Origin: Curtobacterium sp. UNCCL20
GTDB lineage: Bacteria; Actinomycetota; Actinomycetes; Actinomycetales; Microbacteriaceae
Reading direction: 5' to 3'
Length of the DNA stretch: 64,000 nucleotides
NCBI RefSeq assembly: GCF_900101675.1
Contig: NZ_FNKG01000003.1
Span: 124,001-188,000, forward strand
Shown here: piece after piece, positions 26,100-34,211 of the stretch
Layout of the letters: each line of letters starts with the position of its first letter
Position numbering within the stretch: the first letter of the stretch is position 1
Position numbers and translations under genes: made by a program
The notes under the pieces: generated by a model
The model's input: only the letters and a program-made list of their open reading frames with translations
What the model was told of the DNA's origin: nothing
Databases searched by the model: none

Positions 26100-26109
26100 A
26101 CCGTAACGT
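26100..26109. promoter_or_regulatory. Overlapping divergent −10 boxes of HAD gene and nnrD
   Basis: On the plus strand TAACGT (26104-26109) lies 7 nt before the nnrD GTG. On the minus strand TACGGT (26105-26100) lies 7 nt before the HAD gene ATG. The two boxes share two bases, and the whole divergent gap is only 24 bp. RNA polymerase should be unable to open both at once. Confidence 0.6.
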
Positions 26110-26116
26110 GGCGGCC

Positions 26117-26977
26117 GTGAACGACTTCGTCCCCTTCGCCCCGTCCGACGCCGCCGCCTGGATCACCGTCCCGCACGGCGAGTCCACGAAGTACCGACGC
26201 GGGGTGCTCGGCGTCGCGACCGGGTCCGACCAGTACCCGGGCGCCGCCGTGCTGGGCGTCGACGCTGCGGTCCACACCGGGGTCGGCATGGTCCGGTACG
26301 TCGGGCCGTCGCGGGCAACCGACCACGTGCTGACCCGGCGGCCCGAGGCGGTGTCGGGCGTCGGGCGGGTGCAGGCGTGGCTCGTCGGCTCCGGGATCTC
26401 GGCGGGGTCGCTGGACGAGCTGGACACCGCGACTGCCGACGGCTTCCGGCACGCCTCGGACGACGGGATGCCGGTGGTGGTCGACGCCGGCGCGATCCCG
26501 CTCGTGGACCTCGGTCCGCTCGCCGTGCTGACGCCGCACGCGGGTGAGCTCGCTTCGTTCCTGGGAGTCGATCGCGCCGAGATCGAGCAGGACCCGGCCG
26601 CCGCGGCGCTCCGGGCGGCGTCGCGGACCGGCAGCGTCGTGCTCCTGAAGGGCTCCGCCACGCACGTGGCGACACCCGACGGCGCCGTCCGGCTGGTCGC
26701 GTCGTCGGCGACGCCGTGGCTCGCCGCCGCGGGCGCCGGTGACGTCCTCGGCGGGGTGCTCGGCGCGCTCGTGGCGGCTCGGCAGGGTGCCGTCGAGGCG
26801 TCCGGCTCCACGCTGACGCCGTCCGACCTCGCGCACCTGGCCGCGTCGGCCGCGGTGGTGCACGGGATCGCAGCACGGCGAGCCTCTCGCGGAGGCCCGT
26901 TCCCGATGACGGCGCTCATCGCCGAGCTGCCGGGAGTCGTCCGCGACCTGGCGGTCGAGGGCGACGCGCGGGGGTAG
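26117..26977 (+). CDS. nnrD: ADP-dependent NAD(P)H-hydrate dehydratase
   Basis: A 286-aa enzyme that repairs damaged NADHX and NADPHX by ADP-dependent dehydration. It has the ribokinase-like fold of the carbohydrate-kinase-related YjeF C-terminal domain: ATGSDQYPGAAVLG near residue 34, TPHAGE, VLLKGSATHVA and the anion-hole motif AAGAGDVLGGVLGAL. The N-terminal epimerase domain (NnrE) is absent, so epimerisation must be done elsewhere. GTG 26117 is leaderless-type, with TAACGT 7 nt upstream. A palindrome cluster follows at 27024. Confidence 0.92.
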   Translation: MNDFVPFAPSDAAAWITVPHGESTKYRRGVLGVATGSDQYPGAAVLGVDAAVHTGVGMVRYVGPSRATDHVLTRRPEAVSGVGRVQAWLVGSGISAGSLDELDTATADGFRHASDDGMPVVVDAGAIPLVDLGPLAVLTPHAGELASFLGVDRAEIEQDPAAAALRAASRTGSVVLLKGSATHVATPDGAVRLVASSATPWLAAAGAGDVLGGVLGALVAARQGAVEASGSTLTPSDLAHLAASAAVVHGIAARRASRGGPFPMTALIAELPGVVRDLAVEGDARG

Positions 26978-27023
26978 GTGGCGCGGGGCGGCGGGGGCGG
27001 GGCCGCCGGGCCGCCGGGGCACT

Positions 27024-27150
27024 GACCCGGAACGACAGGACCGATGTCGTACGACATCGGTCCTGTCGCAGCTTGCGGACGCAACAGTTGCGGACGCTCT
27101 GCAGCGAAATCGTCGTTGTCGTACGACAGCGACGGTGTCGCAGCTTGCGG
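27024..27150 (+). repeat. Composite palindromic element, locus 1 (about 125 bp)
   Basis: In order: GACCCGGAA; a perfect 36-bp palindrome at 27033-27068 (arm CGACAGGACCGATGTCGT); a small palindrome CGCAACAGTTGCG at 27080-27092; and a second imperfect palindrome at 27104-27141 centred on TTGTCGTACGACA. It starts 46 bp after the nnrD stop. A homologous element in reverse orientation follows metY at 36921-37043, with paired base changes in the stem. Confidence 0.85.
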
Positions 27151-27164
27151 ACGCGGCGACAGGC

Positions 27165-27206
27165 GGCCTGGAGGCGCGGGGCGGGCTGGCACCGCGCCTC
27201 CAGGCC
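27165..27206. repeat. 42-bp palindromic element, copy 3
   Basis: GGCCTGGAGGCGCGG on the left and CCGCGCCTCCAGGCC on the right, perfect 15-bp arms with a 12-bp centre that is partly mismatched. It directly follows the composite element, between the convergent nnrD and yceI-like genes. Confidence 0.9.
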
Positions 27207-27321
27207 GGCTGCTGTCGCGTGACGGGCGTGACGCGCGTCGCGGACGTCGGCGTGCGTGCGTCGCGTGGGTCCGGACGTCGGCGTGCGCGGGTGCGTCGCG
27301 AGTGTCGCGTGGGTCCGGGCG

Positions 27322-28041
27322 TCAGCTTCCGGGCGTCGCGTGCACGAGGAACTCGACCGCGCCGGAGTCGTCGACCTGCACGAAGCCGAGACTCGGGGCC
27401 TGCACGTCGTAGTCCGAGAACGTCACCGGGATCGAGCCCGAGATGTCGACGCCGTCGCCGTTCAGCCCGACCTCGAGCGTCGCGGTCACCGACTTCGTCA
27501 CACCGTGCAGCGTGAGGTTGCCGGTGGCTTCGACCTTCGTGGTCCCGGAGCCGGTCGGGACGGCGTCGGCGATCGGCTCGGAGAGCTCGAACGTCGCGGT
27601 GGGGAAGGCCGAGGTGTCCATGGCGGAGTCGCGGAAGTACGAGTCGCGCTGCTCGGAGTCGGTGGCGATGTCGGCGACCTGCACGGTGATCCGGGCCTTC
27701 GCGATGGTGGAGCCGTCGACGGTCGCGCTGCCGGTGACCTCGTCCGTGCGCCCGGTGACCGTGACGTCCGAGCCGTTGAGGACCTCGTGGACGCGGTACC
27801 CGGCCTCGGAGTCGCCGCCGACCGTCCACTCGCCGGCGAGGTCGGCGGTGTCGAGCGTCGAGGGGGCACGACTCGCGGCGACGGACGGGGCCGCCGAGGC
27901 CTTCGCGTTCTCGCTGCTCGTGTAGAGGTTCGTGCCGACGACCGCGGTGACGACGCCGATGACGACGACGGCGGCGGTGACGGAGATCCAGATGACGGCC
28001 GTGCGGCGCGTGCGCGGGGTGTCGGAGGTCACACGTTGCAC
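27322..28041 (-). CDS. YceI-family protein, membrane anchored
   Basis: A 239-aa protein with a cytoplasmic basic start, one transmembrane helix (about 14-38, VIWISVTAAVVVIGVVTAVV), a Ser/Ala linker and an extracytoplasmic YceI lipocalin-like domain (about 65-236). Recognisable family elements are ATDSEQRDSYFRDSAMD, the YceI 'D...RD..L/F' region, and GNLTLHGVTKSV (LTLHGVT). YceI domains bind long isoprenoid chains; the ligand here is unknown. The start is GTG 28041; a second GTG lies 9 nt downstream. AGAGGA is about 12 nt upstream. Confidence 0.9.
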   Translation of the reverse strand: MQRVTSDTPRTRRTAVIWISVTAAVVVIGVVTAVVGTNLYTSSENAKASAAPSVAASRAPSTLDTADLAGEWTVGGDSEAGYRVHEVLNGSDVTVTGRTDEVTGSATVDGSTIAKARITVQVADIATDSEQRDSYFRDSAMDTSAFPTATFELSEPIADAVPTGSGTTKVEATGNLTLHGVTKSVTATLEVGLNGDGVDISGSIPVTFSDYDVQAPSLGFVQVDDSGAVEFLVHATPGS

Positions 28042-28157
28042 GGTGACACGTCATCCTCTGGGGAGGCTGAGGACAGGGCCGCCGCCGGTCTTCGTGGCTG
28101 TCCGGCTGGTGGGTGCGTTCGCCCGCCCGGGGCGGGCGCTCCCGCTACGCTCGTCCG

Positions 28158-29504
28158 GTGCAGAGGACGCGGTGGCTCGAGCTGATCGGCTTCGTCGTGG
28201 CGTTCGCCGCCGTGCACGCGCTGCTCTGGTACCTGACGACGATCTCCGCCAACCTGCCGCTCGGCGACGTGACGATCACCTACAAGCGGTGGATCGAGAC
28301 GGGGCACACCGACGGGTTCTGGGTCGGGATGGACAGCGACTGGGTGTACCCGATCCTGGCGATCGTGCCGATGGCCGCCGCCGCACTCGGGGGCGTCGGG
28401 TCGATCGGCACCGGCTGGCTCCTGCTGGTGATCGTGCTCGACGCCGTGGCGTGTGCGTTCCTCTGGCGCTTCCGCGGGCTCGGTGTCCGCGTCGTGTGGT
28501 GGTGGCTCGCGTTCCTCCTCACCCTCGGGCCGATCGGGCTCGGCCGCATCGACACCGTCGCCACCGTGCTCGCGCTCGTCGGGGTGGCGTTCGTCGCCTC
28601 GCGGCCCGCGGTCGCGTCCGCGCTCTTCACCGCCGGCGCCTGGACGAAGGTGTGGCCAGCCGCCCTCGTCGCCGTGCTCCTGCTGCTCCGCCGTGGCCAC
28701 CGTCGCGGGGTCCTCGCCGGGGCGCTCGTGCTCACCGCGCTCATCGTCCTCGTGGACGTGCTCTACGGGGGAGCGGCACACCTGCTCTCGTTCGTCGGTC
28801 AGCAGACCGGGCGGGCGCTGCAGATCGAGGCGCCGCTCGCGACGCCGTTCATGTGGGCGGCAGCGTTCGGCGCACCCGGAGCGGCCGTCTACTACAACCA
28901 GCAGATCCTGACCTTCGAGGTGTCCGGGGCCGGCACCCACGCCGCCGCTGCCGTCTCCACGCCGCTGATGGCCGTGGTCGTCGTCGCCGGGGTGCTCCTC
29001 GCGCTCTGGGCCGTGCACCGCGGGGCGCACCGGACCGAGGCGGCGCCGCTCCTCGCGCTCCTCTTCGTCGCCGCGCTCATCGCCACGAACAAGGTCGGGT
29101 CACCGCAGTACATCGGCTGGTTCGCGGTCCCGATCGTGTGGGGGCTCGTCGCGGGGCGTCCGAGCGCTCGCCGCTTCCTGCCGATCGCCGTCGCCGCGCT
29201 GCCGATGGCGCTCCTGACGCAGGTGATCTACCCCGGCTTCTACGACCAGGTGCTCACCGTGCAGCCGTGGATCCTGGTGGTGCTGACGCTCCGGAACGCG
29301 CTCGAGGTCGGGATCCTGGTGTGGAGCGTGGTGGCGCTGGTGCGGCTGGGGGTCGGCGCGGGGCGCACCGGTGCAGCTGGTGGTCTGTCTGCACGCCGCA
29401 CGCCTGCACGCCGTAGGTCTGCGCGGGGCACGTCCGCACGGGGCACGTCTGCGCGGGGCATGTCTGAGCGGGGCACGTCTGCGCGGGGCAGGATGGACGC
29501 ATGA
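28158..29504 (+). CDS. GT87-like polytopic membrane glycosyltransferase
   Basis: A 448-aa integral membrane protein with about ten helices. The first extracytoplasmic loop has an acidic patch, and an RID motif (GLGRIDTVATVLAL) follows in the middle, as in DUF2029/GT87 polyprenyl-phosphate-mannose-dependent mannosyltransferases that build lipoglycans in actinobacteria. Donor and acceptor are inferred from family only. GTG 28158 has TACGCT 6 nt upstream and no Shine-Dalgarno. The C-terminus is a repetitive basic tail of RGTSARGTSA units from 15-bp DNA repeats near 29400-29490. The stop overlaps the next gene (ATGA). Confidence 0.82.
   Translation: MQRTRWLELIGFVVAFAAVHALLWYLTTISANLPLGDVTITYKRWIETGHTDGFWVGMDSDWVYPILAIVPMAAAALGGVGSIGTGWLLLVIVLDAVACAFLWRFRGLGVRVVWWWLAFLLTLGPIGLGRIDTVATVLALVGVAFVASRPAVASALFTAGAWTKVWPAALVAVLLLLRRGHRRGVLAGALVLTALIVLVDVLYGGAAHLLSFVGQQTGRALQIEAPLATPFMWAAAFGAPGAAVYYNQQILTFEVSGAGTHAAAAVSTPLMAVVVVAGVLLALWAVHRGAHRTEAAPLLALLFVAALIATNKVGSPQYIGWFAVPIVWGLVAGRPSARRFLPIAVAALPMALLTQVIYPGFYDQVLTVQPWILVVLTLRNALEVGILVWSVVALVRLGVGAGRTGAAGGLSARRTPARRRSARGTSARGTSARGMSERGTSARGRMDA
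29400..29490. repeat. In-frame 15-bp repeats at the 3' end of the GT87-like gene
   Basis: Imperfect units of CGTCTGCGCGGGGCA repeat five or six times and encode the SARGT tail. Being a multiple of three, unit gain or loss would lengthen or shorten the tail without a frameshift. The last unit overlaps the ribosome-binding region of the next gene. Confidence 0.8.
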
Positions 29505-29809
29505 TCGTCGCGTTCTCCGTCGCACCGTCCGGTGGTCCCTCCGCATCGTCGGACGGGTCCGTGCACGACGCCGTCGCGGTGGCCGTGCGCATCGTCCGCG
29601 AGAGCGGGCTGCCCAACCGCACCTCCTCGATGTTCACCGAGGTCGAGGGGGAGTGGGACGAGGTCATGGACGTCGTCAAGCGCGCCACCGAGGCCGTCGG
29701 CGAGTACGGCACGCGGGTGTCGCTCGTGCTGAAGGCGGACATCCGACCGGGGCACACGGGTGAGATCGACGGCAAGCTCGAACGGCTCGAGGCAGCGCTC
29801 GACGGGTGA
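29501..29809 (+). CDS. Thiamine-binding protein, MTH1187/YkoF-like family
   Basis: A 102-aa small cytoplasmic protein with a ferredoxin-like fold. It starts with the strand MIVAFSVAPSG and contains DAVAVAVRIVRESGLPNRT and SSMFTEVEGEWDEVMDVVK, which are characteristic of the MTH1187 (UPF0045) family; members bind thiamine or related metabolites. The start overlaps the preceding glycosyltransferase stop, with AGGA at 9 nt. The pairing with a glycosyltransferase is probably positional only. Confidence 0.9.
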   Translation: MIVAFSVAPSGGPSASSDGSVHDAVAVAVRIVRESGLPNRTSSMFTEVEGEWDEVMDVVKRATEAVGEYGTRVSLVLKADIRPGHTGEIDGKLERLEAALDG

Positions 29810-29976
29810 TCGACGCAGGTGGGCGTCCGCGCGGTACGCCGCTGGCTGACGGTCGGCGACGCCGTCGGTGCGGCGTCGACGACACGCCGGGACCCTCCGT
29901 CGGATGTCGGTGGTCGGGTGTCCCATGGGGTTCATCGAGCCGCACCCGGTGGCCCCGAGACGACGAGGAGCGCGTG

Positions 29977-30156
29977 ATGATGCACGACGGCTGGTGCCCC
30001 GACTGCGACCTGCGAACGGTCGTCATCGACACGGATGAGCAGGGCGAGCACGCCTGGGCGAGCTGCACCGAGTGCGGCTCCGGGTGGGTCCACCGCGACG
30101 AGCTCCCGGAGCTCGTGTCCGCAGCGCCGGCGACGTCGGAGCGACGCGCAGCCTGA
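29977..30156 (+). CDS. Small zinc-ribbon protein (59 aa)
   Basis: A 59-aa protein with two CxxC knuckles (CPDC at about 8-11 and CTEC at about 31-34), the layout of a zinc ribbon. The intervening strand reads DLRTVVIDTDEQGEHAW. GAGGAG lies 7 nt before ATG 29977, which fixes the start; the longer frame from 29806 has no ribosome site. Similar small proteins are common in Microbacteriaceae, with unknown function. Confidence 0.75.
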   Translation: MMHDGWCPDCDLRTVVIDTDEQGEHAWASCTECGSGWVHRDELPELVSAAPATSERRAA

Positions 30157-30389
30157 CGCTTCGAGCGACTGGGCGAAGACGGTCGAATCGATTCGTCCGT
30201 TCGACTTCCGTCGGACGGTTGGAGCGGTCTACACTGCTGGGACCGGGTGCTCGAACGACCCGGTGATCCCCGTTCGCCGCTGAACCCGGACCGTCGTCTC
30301 CACCGCCCGGTGCTGCGCGAGCAGCACGTCGCGATCGCGCGGGTCGACGTCCGGAACCCGTCCGGCTCCTCCGTCCCAGAACAGGTTCC
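30157..30389 (+). promoter_or_regulatory. Promoter and structured leader of the second MFS gene
   Basis: A −10-like TACACT at 30230-30235 would give a leader of about 148 nt. It holds two clear hairpins: ACCGGGT/ACCCGGT at 30242-30264, and GTGCTGC-GCGA-GCAGCAC at 30310-30327, whose loop is a GNRA tetraloop. CGAATCGATTCG at 30184-30195 is a further palindrome upstream of the −10. It resembles no riboswitch I recognise. The start codon has only a weak AGG upstream. Confidence 0.45.
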
Positions 30390-31655
30390 ATGACCCAGCT
30401 CACGCCGTCGCGCCGCGCGCTCGCGCTCATCGCACTCGCCCTCGGCGGGTTCGCCATCGGTTCGACCGAGTTCGTCGCGATGGGCCTGCTGCCGAACATC
30501 GCCGAGGCGCTCCTGCCGCACCAGTACGGCGTCGACCCGGACGCCGGGATCGCCCACGCCGGCTGGCTCGTCAGCGCCTACGCCCTCGGTGTCGTCGTCG
30601 GTGCGCCCACGATCGCGGCGATGTCGGCGAAGTTCCCGCGCAAGGGGCTCCTCCTCGTACTCCTCGTCGGGTTCGTCCTGGCGACGGTCGCGAGCGCGAT
30701 CCTGCCGTCGTTCGGCCTCGTGCTCGTGGCGCGCTTCGTCGCCGGGCTGCCCCACGGCGCGTACTTCGGCATCGCGTCGATCGTCGCCGGCGACATCATG
30801 GGCCCGGGCAAGCGGGGCAAGGGCATCGCGATGGTGCTGCTCGGCCTCTCGGTCGCGAACGTCATCGGCGTTCCCGCGATCACCTGGGTCGGCCAGGTCG
30901 CCAGCTGGCGGATCGCGTACGGCGTCGTCGCCGTCCTCTTCGCCCTGACGTTCCTCGCCGTGCTGGCGTTCGTGCCGCGCAGCGCCCGCGACGAGCACGC
31001 GACGATCGGCCGGGAGCTCCGTGCCTTTCGCGTCCCGCAGGTCTGGATGGTGATGGGTCTCGGCGCGGTCGGCTTCGGCGGCTTCTTCGCGGTCTACTCG
31101 TACATCTCGCCGCTCGTCCAGAACGTGACCGGGCTGTCGGAGTCGTTCGTGCCGCTCGTCCTCGTCGTGGTCGGCATCGGCATGGTCATCGGTGGTGTCC
31201 TCGGCGGGCTCCTCGCCGACCACAGCGTCAAGCGAACGATCTACGTCGGCATGTTCTCCCTCATCGCGGCCCTCCTCGTCACCGTGCTCACCGCGCAGTG
31301 GGTGTGGGGTGTCTTCCTCGGCGCGTTCCTCCTCGGAGCGACCTCGTCCGCGATCCCGCCGGCGGTGCAGTCCCGTCTGATGGACGTCGCAGGCGATGCT
31401 CGGACCATCGCCGCGGCACTCAACCACTCGGCGTTCAACATCGGCAACTCGCTCGGCGCCGCCCTCGGAGGCGCGGTCATCGCCGCCGGCTTCGGCTTCC
31501 TCGCGCCCGGGTGGCTCGGCATCGTCCTCGCGCTGCTCGGTGTCCTCATGACGACGATCAGCTACGGGGCCGAGCGTCGCAGCACGCGCCGGGCGTCGCT
31601 GCGGTCGTCGTCGCCGAGCACCGGACCGATCACCTCGCCGATCCCGACCGTCTGA
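30390..31655 (+). CDS. MFS transporter, DHA1 (12-TM) type
   Basis: A 421-aa inner-membrane major facilitator with 12 predicted helices. The start (GFAIGSTEFVAMGLLPNIA) and the segment RFVAGLPHGAYFGIASIVA identify the AraJ/YdhP/CmlA-like branch of DHA1 exporters, which includes arabinose-polymer, chloramphenicol and purine exporters. Substrate unknown. The C-terminal 30 residues are a Ser/Arg/Pro tail. It stands alone, is preceded by a long leader and is followed by the repeat-rich gap at 31656-32095. Confidence 0.88.
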   Translation: MTQLTPSRRALALIALALGGFAIGSTEFVAMGLLPNIAEALLPHQYGVDPDAGIAHAGWLVSAYALGVVVGAPTIAAMSAKFPRKGLLLVLLVGFVLATVASAILPSFGLVLVARFVAGLPHGAYFGIASIVAGDIMGPGKRGKGIAMVLLGLSVANVIGVPAITWVGQVASWRIAYGVVAVLFALTFLAVLAFVPRSARDEHATIGRELRAFRVPQVWMVMGLGAVGFGGFFAVYSYISPLVQNVTGLSESFVPLVLVVVGIGMVIGGVLGGLLADHSVKRTIYVGMFSLIAALLVTVLTAQWVWGVFLGAFLLGATSSAIPPAVQSRLMDVAGDARTIAAALNHSAFNIGNSLGAALGGAVIAAGFGFLAPGWLGIVLALLGVLMTTISYGAERRSTRRASLRSSSPSTGPITSPIPTV

Positions 31656-31697
31656 CCGTCTGGCCCGTCTGGCCGTCTGACCGCACGGTGTGATGCT

Positions 31698-31766
31698 CGT
31701 CACTCGGTGCGAGGTTGCGCGCTCCGTGCGCGGTCACAGCGTCGCACCGGGCGCGGAAGCGCGCAC
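31698..31766. repeat. 69-bp direct repeat, left copy
   Basis: Pairs with 31872-31940 in direct orientation, 174 bp apart. The shared core is GCGGTCACAGCGTCGCACCG followed by GGCGCG, identical in both. The pair brackets the 42-bp palindrome at 31792. Confidence 0.85.
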
Positions 31767-31791
31767 GGGGTGGCGGAGTGCGCACGGTGCG

Positions 31792-31833
31792 GGCCTGGAG
31801 GCGCGTGCCGGGCCCGCACCGCGCCTCCAGGCC
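31792..31833. repeat. 42-bp palindromic element, copy 4
   Basis: Arms GGCCTGGAGGCGCG and CGCGCCTCCAGGCC, perfect over 14 bp, with a nearly self-complementary centre TGCCGGGCCCGCAC. It lies between the convergent MFS and response-regulator genes, between the two 69-bp direct repeats. Confidence 0.9.
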
Positions 31834-31871
31834 TGCGGGTTGTCGCGGCAGACGGCGCACCGTGCCGGTTT

Positions 31872-31940
31872 CGTCACGGGGTGCGAGGCCCGGCGCTGCG
31901 TGCGCGGTCACAGCGTCGCACCGGGCGCGCAACCGCGCAC
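31872..31940. repeat. 69-bp direct repeat, right copy
   Basis: Second copy of the 31698-31766 repeat, about 85% identical by eye. The arrangement repeat-palindrome-repeat suggests duplication around an inserted palindromic element. I see no gene in the 440-bp gap. Confidence 0.85.
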
Positions 31941-31993
31941 GGTGCGAGACATGCGTGCCGGCACCGGGCCGGCAGACAGGCAGACCGCGCGGC

Positions 31994-32053
31994 GCACAAC
32001 CAAAGTCGGCCGGAACCACGGGAATCCGTGGCGCCGGCCGACTTTGGTTGTGC
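31994..32053. terminator. 60-bp hairpin with perfect 20-bp arms
   Basis: Arms GCACAACCAAAGTCGGCCGG and its exact inverse. The 20-nt loop contains its own hairpin (CCACGG-GAAT-CCGTGG). It begins 43 bp after the stop of the response-regulator gene on the minus strand. It is a strong terminator candidate. Confidence 0.7.
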
Positions 32054-32095
32054 GGAGTTCCCGGGCAGCGCTCCCGCGAGCCGCGAGCCGCGGGC

Positions 32096-32767
32096 TCAGA
32101 GGCCGATCGGGCTGCCGTCCTGCACGATGATGCCGTCCTGGATGGCCCGCTTCCGGAGCGCGACCTTCGTCCCGACGTCGAAGCCGGCGACGCGGTACTT
32201 CTCGCGGATGCGCTTGAGGTAGCTCTTCGCGGTCTCCTCGGAGATGCCGAGCTGGTACGCCACGCTCTTCACGGGCTCCCCGCCGCCGTACAGCGCCATC
32301 ACGCGACGCTCCTGGGCGCTGAGCTTCGGGACACCGCCGACGTCGCCACTGTTGATCGCGAGGTCGAGCTCGGCGGAGACGTACTGCTCGCCGCGCTGGG
32401 CGGAGCGGATCGCCTCGACGATCATGTCGGCGTCCTCGCTCTTGACGAGGTAGCCGAGGGCGCCGGCGCCGAGGGCCTCGCGGACGACGTTCGGCTCCGA
32501 GTAGGTGCTCATCACGACGGTCTTCACGCCGGCGGTCTTGAGCGTCGAGATCTTCAACGAGACCGGGATCGAGTCCTTGAGGTCGAGGTCGAGGAGCACC
32601 ACGTCGACCGGGAACGCCGGGCTCGTGAGGAGCTCCGGCCAGGTCGTGACGGCGGCGACGAGCGTGATGTCGTCGGCGGCGTTCCGGATCCACTCCGTGA
32701 GCGCGCCGAGGAGCATCCTGTGGTCGTCGACGAGTGCGAGTCGGATCGGTTCCTCTGGAGTCGCCAT
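32096..32767 (-). CDS. NarL/FixJ-type response regulator
   Basis: A 223-aa two-component regulator. The receiver domain (about 8-130) has the acidic pair LALVDDHRML, the phosphoacceptor in VVLLDLDLKD, the Thr/Ser switch VVMSTYS and the Lys in GYLVKSEDAD. A C-terminal helix-turn-helix follows (SAQERRVMALYGGG, KSVAYQLGISEETAKSYLKR). ATG 32767 has AAAGGA at 7 nt. It is 115 bp downstream of the kinase-like partner; TAGGAT in that gap could be an extra promoter. The partner kinase is most likely the HisKA_3-type protein two genes upstream. Confidence 0.92.
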   Translation of the reverse strand: MATPEEPIRLALVDDHRMLLGALTEWIRNAADDITLVAAVTTWPELLTSPAFPVDVVLLDLDLKDSIPVSLKISTLKTAGVKTVVMSTYSEPNVVREALGAGALGYLVKSEDADMIVEAIRSAQRGEQYVSAELDLAINSGDVGGVPKLSAQERRVMALYGGGEPVKSVAYQLGISEETAKSYLKRIREKYRVAGFDVGTKVALRKRAIQDGIIVQDGSPIGL

Positions 32768-32882
32768 GGTGGCGTCCTTTCTCGGTGGAGTTCGTGGCCG
32801 ATCCTATGGGGAGGGGCCACGTGGCACGGGCAGGCTGGTCAGGGTGTCCGGCAGTTTCGGGCCAGCCGGTTCCGTGCGACGG

Positions 32883-34211
32883 CTACATCGACGGATGCCG
32901 ATCCACGACGCAGTGGGCGACGACGTGGAGCACGCCGTCCCGGACCGAGTCGGTGTAGGGACCGATGCGCTGGAGGGCGCTCCAGGCGGTGGGACCGAGC
33001 CGGCGGCGGGGGACACCGCGCGACTCGAAGACGATGGGGACGTCCATGGTCTCGTCGGTGACGGGGTGGCCGTCGGAGCCGACCGGGCCGAGCGTCACGG
33101 AGACGACGGGGGAGCCGGCCTGGGCACCACGGCCCTCGGCGACGCCGACCATCTGCCAGAGCGCCTGCAGCAGACCGTCGCGCTGGGCGGGGGAGAGGTG
33201 CCCGGCGAGGGACTGCGGGTCGGCGACGCTGACCGAGCGCCCGAGGTTGTCGGACTCCGTGATCGCGTGGTACAGCCAGGTCTCGCGGCGGCCCTCGATG
33301 AGGTGCAGCCGGAGTTCGGTGGCGAGGGACGCCGCGACCGATGCCGAGGCGTCGGACAGCGGCAGGGGATCGCTGCCGTTCGCGACGGCGTCGAGGAGCT
33401 TCTCGGCAGCGAGGTCGAGACGGGCGAGCTCGTCAGAGGCGAGCATGCCGACGGCGAACTGCGGCGCCTGCACGTTGCTCTGCACCAGCACGCGGTCGAG
33501 TTCGCGTTGCACGAGCTGGCGGAAGCGCTGCACGACGAAGATCGCGATCGACGGCGGGACGGTGACGAGCGCGAGGGTCGACACGATGCCGGGCAGGGTG
33601 TCGCTCGTGATCGGCGTCGAGGCGACGGCCATCCCGATGAAGGCCAGGCCGAGCACCGCGATGGCCGCGGCGACCTCCCGTGCTGGTCGGAGTGTGGCGA
33701 CCGGGAGCAGGGCGAACCCGGCAGCGACCGATGCCGATGCCGTGTGGGCGATGTCGTGCTCCGGCCAGATGCCGACGAAGTCGAGCGTCACGACGCAGGC
33801 GAGGACCACGCAGATGAGCGCGAACGCCAGGCCGGTCAGTCGCTCCCCGTAGGTGAGCAGGCTGAGGCCCACCCCGACCGCGGCGACGATGTAGAGCGCC
33901 CACGCGGCGGCGGGCAGCCACGGGTCGGTGAAGTCGGTCCAGCGGATCAGGAAGAAGACGATGCCGGCGACGGTCTGGATGCCGGTGAGGACGGCGGCGC
34001 CGAGGCCGAGGTACCCGGCGCCGAGCGAGGCACCCGGCTTCGCGGCCTGCCGCAGCGAGCGCGCACCGGTCGACGTGGAGGGCAGACCGCGGGCCTGCCG
34101 ACGTTCGCTGCCCCGGTACCGCTCCCGTGCCTCCCGGCGGGTGCGCGGAGCGGGCTGCACGGTCTCGCCGGGGAGTCCGCGGCTGATGGTGTCCTCGGGG
34201 ATGCCGCTCAT
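32883..34211 (-). CDS. Membrane protein with degenerate histidine-kinase-like C-terminus
   Basis: 442 aa. A basic, Arg-rich cytoplasmic N-terminus of about 70 residues is followed by six transmembrane helices (about 75-235) and a cytoplasmic helical region. The latter begins with a coiled segment (FVVQRFRQLVQRELDRVL) and a possible dimerisation helix, but I find no phosphoacceptor H-box and no intact N, G1 or G2 boxes of an ATPase domain. It is encoded between, and translationally coupled to (ATGA overlap at 34208-34211), a real kinase and its regulator. This suggests an accessory or pseudo-kinase subunit of the signalling complex. Confidence 0.65.
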   Translation of the reverse strand: MSGIPEDTISRGLPGETVQPAPRTRREARERYRGSERRQARGLPSTSTGARSLRQAAKPGASLGAGYLGLGAAVLTGIQTVAGIVFFLIRWTDFTDPWLPAAAWALYIVAAVGVGLSLLTYGERLTGLAFALICVVLACVVTLDFVGIWPEHDIAHTASASVAAGFALLPVATLRPAREVAAAIAVLGLAFIGMAVASTPITSDTLPGIVSTLALVTVPPSIAIFVVQRFRQLVQRELDRVLVQSNVQAPQFAVGMLASDELARLDLAAEKLLDAVANGSDPLPLSDASASVAASLATELRLHLIEGRRETWLYHAITESDNLGRSVSVADPQSLAGHLSPAQRDGLLQALWQMVGVAEGRGAQAGSPVVSVTLGPVGSDGHPVTDETMDVPIVFESRGVPRRRLGPTAWSALQRIGPYTDSVRDGVLHVVAHCVVDRHPSM

